From assembly GCA_964524965.1 (NCBI GenBank), contig CAZGDY010000077.1:1-8416 (forward strand): a DNA stretch of 8,416 nt. The letters are read 5' to 3'. The position numbers were made by a program, and so were the translations under genes. The notes below the pieces were generated by a model. It did no database searches. It saw nothing but the letters and a program-made list of their open reading frames with translations, and was not told the DNA's origin. Below are positions 1 through 6,208 of the stretch, in pieces. How positions within the stretch are numbered: the first letter of the stretch is position 1; the number at the start of each line of letters is the position of its first letter. Source of the DNA: Kmv34 sp964524965 (GTDB lineage: Bacteria; Aerophobota; Aerophobia; Aerophobales; B3-G15).

Positions 1-20
1 CAGACAAATTCTTTTTTTTA

Positions 21-42
21 TTTAGACAATTTTCTGTCTAAA
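21..42. repeat. Inverted repeat downstream of the permease operon
   Basis: TTTAGACA (21-28) and TGTCTAAA (35-42) are exact complements around a six-base loop, about 100 bases past the MalG-like stop. In the operon's direction an A-run, not a U-run, follows, so it is a poor intrinsic terminator. A T8 run lies just to its left (12-19). It could be a weak operon-end structure or an operator for something beyond the edge. The rest of 1-141 shows no gene. Confidence 0.35.
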
Positions 43-141
43 ATCAACATCGAATAAGAGTTATTGAGATGTTTCATTTCTGATAAGTACATAAGTTAGG
101 TGATATGTGATGACTAATTGTGTCGCATCTACGATTATTTT

Positions 142-960
142 TCAGCCCTTCACTGCTCCCATCGTAAGACCACGTATAAGATGTTTTTGCACCAATATAC
201 CAAACACCAAAACTGGAAGAGTTGAAATAATACCAGCTGCACACAACTCTCCCCATAGTACTCCGTGACCAATAATCAATTGTGTAACACCCACGGGCAT
301 CGTTTTTGTTTTCAAGCCAGATAAAACAAGCGACAAGAGGAAATCGTTCCATGATAAGATAACGCAAAAAATAGTTGTTGCAGCAATACCTGGTGCAGTA
401 ATTGGCAGAACAACTCGCCTTAAAGCCCCTAGCAAAGAACATCCATCAACCATAGCAGCTTCTTCTATTTCAGGTGGTATTTCCTCAAAAAACCCCCTCA
501 TCATCCATATAACAAACGCAGTTAAATATAACGAATGTGATAAAATGAGCGACAAATAATTATCAAGCATTCCAATCTTAGACATTACCAAAAACAACGG
601 TAAAGCTAAAATTATCACTGGCATAATATAAGCAACAAAGGAAGCAAAAAATATAGTCTCACGGGCTACTGTTTTAAATCTACTTAAACTAAAAGCTGCA
701 GGAATGCCCAGGCAAAGGCTCAATGTTGTAGCACCTATTGCCACTATCGTGCTATTTAACATATATTGAGTAAAACCCTTCTTTACGAGTACAGTGAAGT
801 AATTTACCCAAGTTGGTACAAACCACCACACGGGAGGAAGTGTCCATGCATCTACCCCCTTTTTAATGGATGTTAAAAACCCCCACACTATTGGGAAAAG
901 AAAAAAACCCAAGACGAATATGAGCAGTACATAAAAGAAAATTTGCTTGTAAAAGCGCAA
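142..960 (-). CDS. MalG-type carbohydrate ABC transporter permease
   Basis: Inner-membrane permease of a CUT1-type ABC importer, expected to pair with the MalF-like subunit encoded just upstream. The 272-residue product has about six hydrophobic segments. It carries the cytoplasmic EAA loop that docks the ATPase (EEAAMVDGCSLLGALRRVVL, residues 166-185, with the conserved D-G at 172-173 and the L-P following). It ends in the classic MalG tail QKHLIRGLTMGAVKG. The frame is open back to a TTG at 1047, but that start overlaps the malF-like stop and has no SD. The TTG at 958-960 is preceded by a GGGGG SD at the right distance and gives the usual family length and N-terminus (basic residues, then the first helix). 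It is the last gene of the cluster, and no gene follows in the 141 bases to the window edge. Family assignment is certain; the transported substrate is unknown. Confidence 0.93.
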   Translation of the reverse strand: MRFYKQIFFYVLLIFVLGFFLFPIVWGFLTSIKKGVDAWTLPPVWWFVPTWVNYFTVLVKKGFTQYMLNSTIVAIGATTLSLCLGIPAAFSLSRFKTVARETIFFASFVAYIMPVIILALPLFLVMSKIGMLDNYLSLILSHSLYLTAFVIWMMRGFFEEIPPEIEEAAMVDGCSLLGALRRVVLPITAPGIAATTIFCVILSWNDFLLSLVLSGLKTKTMPVGVTQLIIGHGVLWGELCAAGIISTLPVLVFGILVQKHLIRGLTMGAVKG

Positions 961-979
961 CGATTGCCCCCTTTTTTTT
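958..979 (-). promoter_or_regulatory. Ribosome binding site and TTG start of the MalG-like permease
   Basis: On the minus strand a run of eight A and five G (979-967) is followed by six bases and then TTG (960-958). The binding-protein gene has the same arrangement: seven A, five G, six bases, then ATG at 5913. This shared context decides the start at 960 over the in-frame TTG at 1047, which has no purine-rich sequence before it. Confidence 0.7.
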
Positions 980-1038
980 AATTTGTTCAATCTCACTATT
1001 AATCCATGGGTAAAATATTGAAGGTTATTTTCCCTGTT

Positions 1039-1058
1039 CTTACGCAAAAATGCGTAAG
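1039..1058 (-). repeat. Perfect hairpin spanning the stop codon of the MalF-like gene
   Basis: CTTACGCA (1039-1046) and TGCGTAAG (1051-1058) are exact inverted complements separated by four bases. In the minus-strand mRNA the stem covers the last codons and the TAA (1042-1040) of the MalF-like gene. It lies 79 bases before the preferred malG-like start. No U-tract follows, so it does not look like an intrinsic terminator. It may modulate translation or RNA stability between the two permease genes, or may be chance. Confidence 0.55.
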
Positions 1059-1912
1059 TATTTAAACATAAATAAACCCAAAACCAAAACCATAAAAAAT
1101 AAAACCAATACAGCTGCTGACCCGTAACCCATGTTAAAGAATATAAAATTCATTTTATAACAGAACACATTTATCAACTCAGTGGCATAGCCAGGACCTC
1201 CTCTGGTTAACACATATATTTTATCGAAAGTTTTTGTAGCATCTACTATTCTAATAAACAACACAATAACAATTAAAGGACGAAGTAAAGGAACGGTTAC
1301 GTACCGAAATAATTGTAACTTTGATGCACCATCAACTTTTCCCGCTTCATAAAGTTCTTTTGGCAGAGCAGTTAAACCAGCGAAGAGTATTAATGCTATG
1401 AAAGGTGTCCACTGCCAAATATCCGTAATAATGACTCCTATCATAGCTTTAAAGGCACTGGTAAGCATACCTTCACCCGGCGCCAGGAAACCAATCTTAT
1501 TTAAGCAGTAAGTGATTATCCCAAATTCGCTGTTGTACATAAATCTCCACAATACTCCTACAACAACTCGAGCCATAATCGTGGGCATGAGTAGTATTGC
1601 TACTGAAATTCCCCTACCTTTAACGGTAACACTCAATAGCAATGCTATTCCCATGCCAAAAATAAATTGAATTGTGGTAGCAATTGCTACAAAAAAAAAG
1701 GTATTTTTCAGGGCAGTGAGAAAAATAAAATCTTGAAACAAGAGAAAAAAATTCTTCAGACCGATGAACTTCGTAGTTACCCCAGGATTTGCGAAATTAA
1801 ATTGATGTAGACTGAGTTTTACAAGGTAAATTACAGGGTAACATAACATCCCAGCAAAAAAAATAAGCGAAGGAAGTAATAATAACCATACAACTAATTT
1901 CTTTGATTTCAT
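1040..1912 (-). CDS. MalF/UgpA-type carbohydrate ABC transporter permease
   Basis: Inner-membrane permease of 290 residues, the heteromeric partner of the MalG-like protein encoded next. The N-terminus is short and basic (MKSKK) and leads straight into the first membrane helix, as in UgpA-type members that lack MalF's extra N-terminal helices. About six hydrophobic segments are visible. DIWQWTPFIALILFAGL (164-180) precedes the EAA loop (YEAGKVDGASKLQLFRYVTV, 188-207), and TRGGPGYATE (236-245) is another hallmark of this family. The ATG at 1912 has only a weak SD, and an in-frame TAA a few codons upstream rules out an earlier start. It lies 70 bases after the M24 hydrolase gene on the same strand, suggesting co-transcription. 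No ATP-binding subunit is encoded in the window. Family certain, substrate unknown. Confidence 0.95.
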   Translation of the reverse strand: MKSKKLVVWLLLLPSLIFFAGMLCYPVIYLVKLSLHQFNFANPGVTTKFIGLKNFFLLFQDFIFLTALKNTFFFVAIATTIQFIFGMGIALLLSVTVKGRGISVAILLMPTIMARVVVGVLWRFMYNSEFGIITYCLNKIGFLAPGEGMLTSAFKAMIGVIITDIWQWTPFIALILFAGLTALPKELYEAGKVDGASKLQLFRYVTVPLLRPLIVIVLFIRIVDATKTFDKIYVLTRGGPGYATELINVFCYKMNFIFFNMGYGSAAVLVLFFMVLVLGLFMFKYLRIFA

Positions 1913-1982
1913 TTTTAGTGACTTTTATCCGTTTCCAATTGGCTATTCCTATAATCCGCAACAACTAAAGAGAAAAATCTGC

Positions 1983-3143
1983 CTAAAATAATCTCGGTAG
2001 TTCCACAGGAGCAGGCTTAGAAAGTATCTCACATCCCCTCTCTGTTACCACAATGTTCTCCTCAAGTTGGAAAAAACCAAAGTCTTTAGTTATGCAAGGC
2101 TCTACACCTAATACCATTCCTGTTTTTATTACACCATTCTCGCATAAAGAAAGAGAAGGAGGTTCTGTTATATCCAAACCTATGCCGTGACCAATTCTGG
2201 AAGTCTCTTTATTTTCCTTCATCCCAACTTTATTAAGTTCATTGTTGCAAATTTCCATAATTACCGAGAATGGAATACCCGGCTTTATTTGCGAGATACA
2301 ATGGAACATAATCTTTCGAACTATTCTATACATTTCTTTCTGTTCAGGGGTAGGCTCCCCCAAGCTATATATTCTAGCAAAATCCGACCAATACCCCTTA
2401 AAAATACATCCTGAATCTACTGCTAATAAATTACCTCGAGTGAGCGGGTGTGACATTGGTCCACCACTATGCCTATCATATCTGTTAGAACTAGAGTCAA
2501 TAGGGATGTAACCTGGTCTATCAGCACCATGTTTCATCATGCTGATGACTATGTTTCTGTAAAGTTCTCTTTCGGTCACTCCTTCTCTTACGTTAGCGAA
2601 ACATTCGACGTAAGCTTTGTCTGTAATTTCTATTGATCTTCTTAGGCAACTAACCTCTTTTTTTGACTTTATCATTCTCAGATTCCAAAATACATTTGAC
2701 GCATCAATAAATGTGGCATTCGGAAGTGCGCCTACCAAAGTGATAAAATCATTATAGGGCATGTCGAGGCGATGTTCAGAACCAAGTTCGGCCCCTATCC
2801 TAGCGCTTGCAAATCCCATTTCTCCCAAAGTTTTCACTATTAAATCTATATAATCTCCCTTGTATCCTTCCCAAGAACGAATATCTTGAATCCATGAGGT
2901 TACTTTCGCTATGTTTACTTCACAAGAAGGCAAAATCAACACGGGAGGTTTATTGGCTGCAAATAACATAACTTTGGGCCTACTGTGGCTTAGCCAGAAC
3001 TGAGTCCAGAAACCACTTAAATATCTAAAGTTATTTTCAGAGGTAACAAGAAGAACATCAAGTTTTTCTTCATGCATGAGCTTTTTAACTCTCTGACATC
3101 TAATCCTATATTCGCTTTTATCAAAGTCAGAAAATTTTACCAT
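1983..3143 (-). CDS. M24-family (creatinase/prolidase-fold) metallohydrolase
   Basis: Cytoplasmic hydrolase of the pita-bread fold, 386 residues, the usual two-domain length. Residues 1 to about 155 form the creatinase-type N-terminal domain (DVLLVTSENNFRYLSGF). From about 160 onward is the catalytic domain. The five expected metal ligands are D243 (AVDSG), D254 (SDFAR), H319 (GHGIGLD), E348 (GVEP) and E361 (QLEENIVVTE), so a dinuclear metal site appears intact. At the position of the second catalytic His of aminopeptidase P (the His in GLDVH) this protein has T326 (GLDITEPPS). I recall such a Thr in some creatinase-like or ectoine-hydrolase-like members, but could not check. There is no signal peptide. 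ATG 3143 follows a good SD (GAGGAG). Its place between a dehydrogenase and permeases of an importer argues for hydrolysis of the imported compound rather than peptide housekeeping. Family assignment is strong; calling it Xaa-Pro peptidase would overreach. Confidence 0.92.
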   Translation of the reverse strand: MVKFSDFDKSEYRIRCQRVKKLMHEEKLDVLLVTSENNFRYLSGFWTQFWLSHSRPKVMLFAANKPPVLILPSCEVNIAKVTSWIQDIRSWEGYKGDYIDLIVKTLGEMGFASARIGAELGSEHRLDMPYNDFITLVGALPNATFIDASNVFWNLRMIKSKKEVSCLRRSIEITDKAYVECFANVREGVTERELYRNIVISMMKHGADRPGYIPIDSSSNRYDRHSGGPMSHPLTRGNLLAVDSGCIFKGYWSDFARIYSLGEPTPEQKEMYRIVRKIMFHCISQIKPGIPFSVIMEICNNELNKVGMKENKETSRIGHGIGLDITEPPSLSLCENGVIKTGMVLGVEPCITKDFGFFQLEENIVVTERGCEILSKPAPVELPRLF

Positions 3144-3244
3144 CTGTATTTTCTCCTCTCAGGTTTTTCTTATATTTTTGCTTTTACTAATCTTGATATC
3201 ACTATCATTGAGATGCGGATATAAACTAAACTAATAACAAAGGT

Positions 3245-4414
3245 TTATAGAAGTGTTTGATTATACGCTTCCGTATAGAGCCTCAAAAGATCATCCAGAG
3301 AGGTTTTTCGAGGATTAATATCAAGCATCCCTTCGTAGTTGCTTGCCATTTGAGCGAGTCGACTAAGGTCTTCTTCCTGTACCTTTAAATCTTTTAAATG
3401 GGGAAGACCAATTTTTCGAGACAATTTTATCACAGCCTCTACTGCTTTATAAGCAGCGGCAGAAATAGATAACCCTTCTGTGTTTTCCCCCATAACATTT
3501 GCAATCTTGCAGAATTTTGCTGATACTGCACTCACATTAAAGTGCATAGCATAGGGTAAAAATACTCCCACGGAAAGTCCATGAGGAGCATGAAATAGTA
3601 CACTGACAGGTTCAGCTAACACATGATCCAAGGCGCACTCTGTATTGTTCATCGCAAGACCAGAGGTTAAGTTCCCTATCATCATACCAGAACGTGCCTC
3701 TACATTATCTCCATTTTTCACAGCTTCATAAATACTTCGCGATATAACCTCGATGCTGTATATTGCTAAAGCATCGGTCATAGGATGACTTATGTTCACA
3801 GTGTACGCACCAATAGCTTGTGCCAAAGCATCAAAACCTGTTGCTGCTGTAGCTGCTGGAGAAAGACTCCTGGTTAATAAGGGGTCCGCAATTGCAACAT
3901 TAGGATTTACACAAAAATCAATTATTGCCATTTTAAAGTTTCGCGTGGTATCTGTAATTACAGCGCATCCACCCACGGAACTACCCGTACCTGCAGTTGT
4001 TGGAACTGAAATCAAAGGAACCTTTGAGCTTTTCACCTTTCCAGATCCCTCATAATCTAAAATTTCCCCCCCATGTTCTGCCACTATTCGAACTGCCTTT
4101 GCTGTATCTATCGTGCTTCCTCCTCCAATCGCTATGAATGAATCACAATTGTTCTTTTTGAAAATTTGCACTCCTATTTCTACCATCTTGTCGTTGGGTT
4201 CTCCTTCATCTTTCTCGTAGAGAATCGTAGTAAGACCAGTAAGGTACTTGGAGATATTTTCTATCAGTCCTACTTTTATCAAAGGTTTTTCAATGACAAC
4301 CAGACATCTTTTCATCATCAATTCTTTAGCTACTTGTCCAATTTTTTCCAGCACCCCTGCACCATAGTAAATTTTTGTAGGTGAATAAAATAAAAATTGA
4401 TTTCCGTTAATCAT
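3245..4414 (-). CDS. Iron-containing alcohol dehydrogenase-like protein
   Basis: Group III (Fe-ADH) oxidoreductase of 389 residues, the standard length, predicted cytoplasmic and NAD(P)-dependent. The Rossmann part carries GGGSTIDTAKAV (97-108) and PTTAGTGSSVGG (138-149); the all-helical C-terminal domain follows. By alignment to FucO the metal ligands should be D195, residue 199, H264 and H278. Three are present, but 199 is Gln in DALAQAIGAY instead of the usual His. Two other normally conserved residues also differ: Gly202 for Glu, and Glu268 for the second His of the H-x3-H pair. The enzyme could use another metal arrangement or an unusual substrate. ATG 4414 follows AAGGAG about ten bases upstream. 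It sits downstream of the binding-protein gene and 101 bases before the hydrolase gene, suggesting it processes the imported substrate or its cleavage product. The specific alcohol or aldehyde cannot be read from the sequence. Confidence 0.9.
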   Translation of the reverse strand: MINGNQFLFYSPTKIYYGAGVLEKIGQVAKELMMKRCLVVIEKPLIKVGLIENISKYLTGLTTILYEKDEGEPNDKMVEIGVQIFKKNNCDSFIAIGGGSTIDTAKAVRIVAEHGGEILDYEGSGKVKSSKVPLISVPTTAGTGSSVGGCAVITDTTRNFKMAIIDFCVNPNVAIADPLLTRSLSPAATAATGFDALAQAIGAYTVNISHPMTDALAIYSIEVISRSIYEAVKNGDNVEARSGMMIGNLTSGLAMNNTECALDHVLAEPVSVLFHAPHGLSVGVFLPYAMHFNVSAVSAKFCKIANVMGENTEGLSISAAAYKAVEAVIKLSRKIGLPHLKDLKVQEEDLSRLAQMASNYEGMLDINPRKTSLDDLLRLYTEAYNQTLL

Positions 4415-4506
4415 AATCTTGTACTCCTTATTTTTTGAAACGTATTTATGTGCATCTCAATTATTATTATTGGCAAACATTCTGAGAAAAATTATCAGGC
4501 ATCTTC

Positions 4507-4545
4507 CTCACTCCTACGCATTTTCTTATGATGCGCAGGAGTGAG
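4507..4545. terminator. Strong intercistronic hairpin after the solute-binding protein gene
   Basis: CTCACTCCTACGCAT (4507-4521) pairs with ATGCGCAGGAGTGAG (4531-4545), giving 14 of 15 pairs around a nine-base loop. It lies 54 bases past the stop of the binding-protein gene and about 90 bases before the dehydrogenase start. On the plus strand a T-rich stretch follows, the polarity of an intrinsic terminator, yet no plus-strand gene precedes it. In the minus-strand mRNA there is no U-tract after the stem. A 3'-stabilising or partial-termination element that boosts binding protein over downstream genes is therefore more likely than a full terminator. Confidence 0.75.
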
Positions 4546-4599
4546 TTCTTTTTCGTTATCGTTTACATGGAATTTTTAGTTAAATGAAACACACCGAAA

Positions 4600-5913
4600 T
4601 CAATAATATCCACCCATTCTAAGTATTCTATCCCACTCTTCTTCTACGAGTTTCAAAGCTTCCTCTGGAGTTTCCTTCCCAATCAATGCCTCGGAAAGTC
4701 TTGCGCTAATAGTGTCGTAGAGCTCATGAGATTCAGCTATTTTCATAGGCACCCGTAAATCTGATAGGGCTTGAGCTACAGTCCCAAAATAGAAATATTC
4801 TGGATTATCAATGAACTCGGGATTTTGAAGAACGGAAAGTCGGGGTACAGCAAAACCTCCAACTTGCTCAACGAGAGTTTTGAGCACAGCTGAGCTTGTC
4901 ATCCACTTTACAAAAAGAAAAGCTGCCTCTTTGCGCTCTTTGCTCACGTCAGCATTTATACCCATTCCAGCTCCTGCACTCACCTGTACACTTTTCGTTT
5001 TACTTGGAATTAAGGAAAAATTCCATTTATCTATAACCTTTGATTCATTCGGGTTTTGAAGAGATGGTATCCAATCAGTACATAGAATTGCGTTCGCAAC
5101 TCTTCCCTGTAAAAATGCTGTAGCAGATTCTGTCCAATCCCAGTTTGTAACACCAGGAGGTGCATACTCCTTTAAGGTCAAAAGGTACTTTAGAGCCTCA
5201 ACAGCTTCTGGACTATTAATTGCCGGATGCATTTCTTCATCCAAAAGTTCTGCACCAAATTGCCAGGCGTAACACAAATATTCCCAATACAAACCAGCAC
5301 CACGCTTACCCATAAATGAGAGACCATATACCGTGTTTGGATCATGCAGTTTCTTCACAACCTCCAGATATTCATCCAGAGTATTGGCCGGATTCAATCC
5401 CGCATTCTCGTACAAATCAGTCCGGTAAGTTAATAACCACATACCTCCAAACAAAGGCACTCCTAAAAATCGACCTTCATAGGTGGTAAGGTCAAGTACT
5501 TTATTTGGGAAATCGATCTTGTTAAAATCCTTACCGAGCAAAGGATCTTCAATATAGGGATCCAATGGCTCCAGTTGGTATATAAATCGTCCTAACCAGC
5601 TAGGCTCTATCCAAAAAACATCATAGATCTTTGTATTTGATTGAACATCCAGAGTCACTTTTTCAACCATACTTTCATAACTCATCACATCCGGCACTAC
5701 TTTTATACCAGTCTCTGCCTCAAACTGAGGTATTCTTTCGATTATCTCCATCATAGCCGGCATGCCTTGAGTAGCAAATCTGATCTCTACTCCTTTATAT
5801 TTTTCTGATATTTGTCCCGACACTATGCTTCCGATACCTAAAATTAATACACAAATGGCCATCACTCCGACTATTATATTCCGTAACTTTCTCTTGATTG
5901 TAGTATGATCCAT
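4600..5913 (-). CDS. Family-1 extracellular solute-binding protein of an ABC importer
   Basis: Secreted substrate-capture subunit for the two permeases encoded downstream, 437 residues, normal for sugar-type (MalE/UgpB class) binding proteins. A basic N-terminus (KRKLR) and a hydrophobic stretch at about 12-33 form a signal peptide or anchor. The only early Cys (C21, in MAICVL) is inside the hydrophobic core and does not fit a lipobox, so this is not an obvious lipoprotein. Family features follow: EIRFATQG (43-50), FEAETGIKV (64-72), GVPLFGGMWLLTYRTDLYENAGLNP (151-175, the hinge and ligand-cleft region) and INADVSKERKEAAFLFVKWM (319-338). The C-terminus has a helical PEEALKLVEEEWDRIL. ATG 5913 is preceded by GGGGG at six bases. 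It is the first structural gene after the IclR regulator. Substrate unknown; the fold is also used for oligosaccharides, glycerol phosphates and other polyols. Confidence 0.93.
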   Translation of the reverse strand: MDHTTIKRKLRNIIVGVMAICVLILGIGSIVSGQISEKYKGVEIRFATQGMPAMMEIIERIPQFEAETGIKVVPDVMSYESMVEKVTLDVQSNTKIYDVFWIEPSWLGRFIYQLEPLDPYIEDPLLGKDFNKIDFPNKVLDLTTYEGRFLGVPLFGGMWLLTYRTDLYENAGLNPANTLDEYLEVVKKLHDPNTVYGLSFMGKRGAGLYWEYLCYAWQFGAELLDEEMHPAINSPEAVEALKYLLTLKEYAPPGVTNWDWTESATAFLQGRVANAILCTDWIPSLQNPNESKVIDKWNFSLIPSKTKSVQVSAGAGMGINADVSKERKEAAFLFVKWMTSSAVLKTLVEQVGGFAVPRLSVLQNPEFIDNPEYFYFGTVAQALSDLRVPMKIAESHELYDTISARLSEALIGKETPEEALKLVEEEWDRILRMGGYY

Positions 5914-5981
5914 TCTTGACCCCCTTTTTTTAAAATATATAGATCATCAGTGAAGGATTCACACAAAGAAACACCTTGCAT
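5874..5981 (-). CDS. Possible 35-codon leader ORF overlapping the binding-protein start
   Basis: An ATG at 5981 has a good SD (GAGGAG at 5992-5987, five bases away) and opens a 35-residue frame beginning MQGVSLCESF. The frame runs through the binding-protein ribosome site and start codon and ends at a TAA at 5876-5874 inside that gene, in another frame. It could be a translated leader that couples to or modulates the binding-protein start. There is no run of a single amino acid that would mark a classical attenuator. It may equally be chance, since the leader is purine-rich. Confidence 0.25.
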   Translation of the reverse strand: MQGVSLCESFTDDLYILKKGGQEWIILQSRESYGI

Positions 5982-6208
5982 CTTTTCTCCTCATCGATCA
6001 GTGTGCTGTTTGTCACCTCCTTCCATCATGACATTAATGGGAGAAAAAGCACAATAATTATTTAAATGTCCACAGTTCTTGCCATATTAGCCTGAGTTAT
6101 TTTTTAATCGACACCCCCCACAATAAAGGGGAGGTCCGCTCTGGATAAAAAGATCATTGTTATGTCTTTTTAATTTGAGAACATTCTGAAACGTGTCGGC
6201 CCCTAGTG
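5914..6208 (-). other. Leader/intergenic region between regulator and binding-protein gene
   Basis: These 295 bases contain no convincing full gene. In transcription order they hold a GC-rich imperfect hairpin (CTCCCC against GGGGGG, about 6116-6135, no U-tract), an AT-rich stretch with the palindrome AATAATTATT, the orphan SD, the leader ORF start, and an inverted repeat GTGAA-GGA-TTCAC (5950-5962). I see no strong sigma-A promoter; TAATAT around 6087 has only a poor -35 partner. The binding-protein operon may need an activator, or may be read from the regulator promoter. Confidence 0.5.
6013..6022 (-). promoter_or_regulatory. Orphan perfect Shine-Dalgarno in the binding-protein leader
   Basis: The minus strand reads AAGGAGGTGA, the full ten-base complement of the canonical 16S rRNA 3' tail. 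No ATG, GTG or TTG lies at productive spacing; the nearest ATG (5994) is 18 bases away. It sits about 100 bases upstream of the binding-protein ATG. This resembles STAB-SD elements such as that of Bacillus cry3A leaders, where ribosome binding protects the mRNA 5' end. It may also feed the short leader ORF at 5981. Confidence 0.5.

Noticed and set aside
3150..3168. CCTGAGAGG before the hydrolase gene resembling part of a TPP riboswitch.
   Set aside because: The remaining conserved TPP elements are absent and the bases are explained by the ribosome binding site.
6063..6110. Possible promoter for the binding-protein operon (TAATAT with TCGATT at 16 bases).
   Set aside because: Both boxes match consensus poorly, so it is not listed as a feature.
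6116..6135. GC-rich hairpin CTCCCC/GGGGGG after the IclR gene as a terminator.
   Set aside because: Only about six pairs including a G-U, and no U-tract on either strand.
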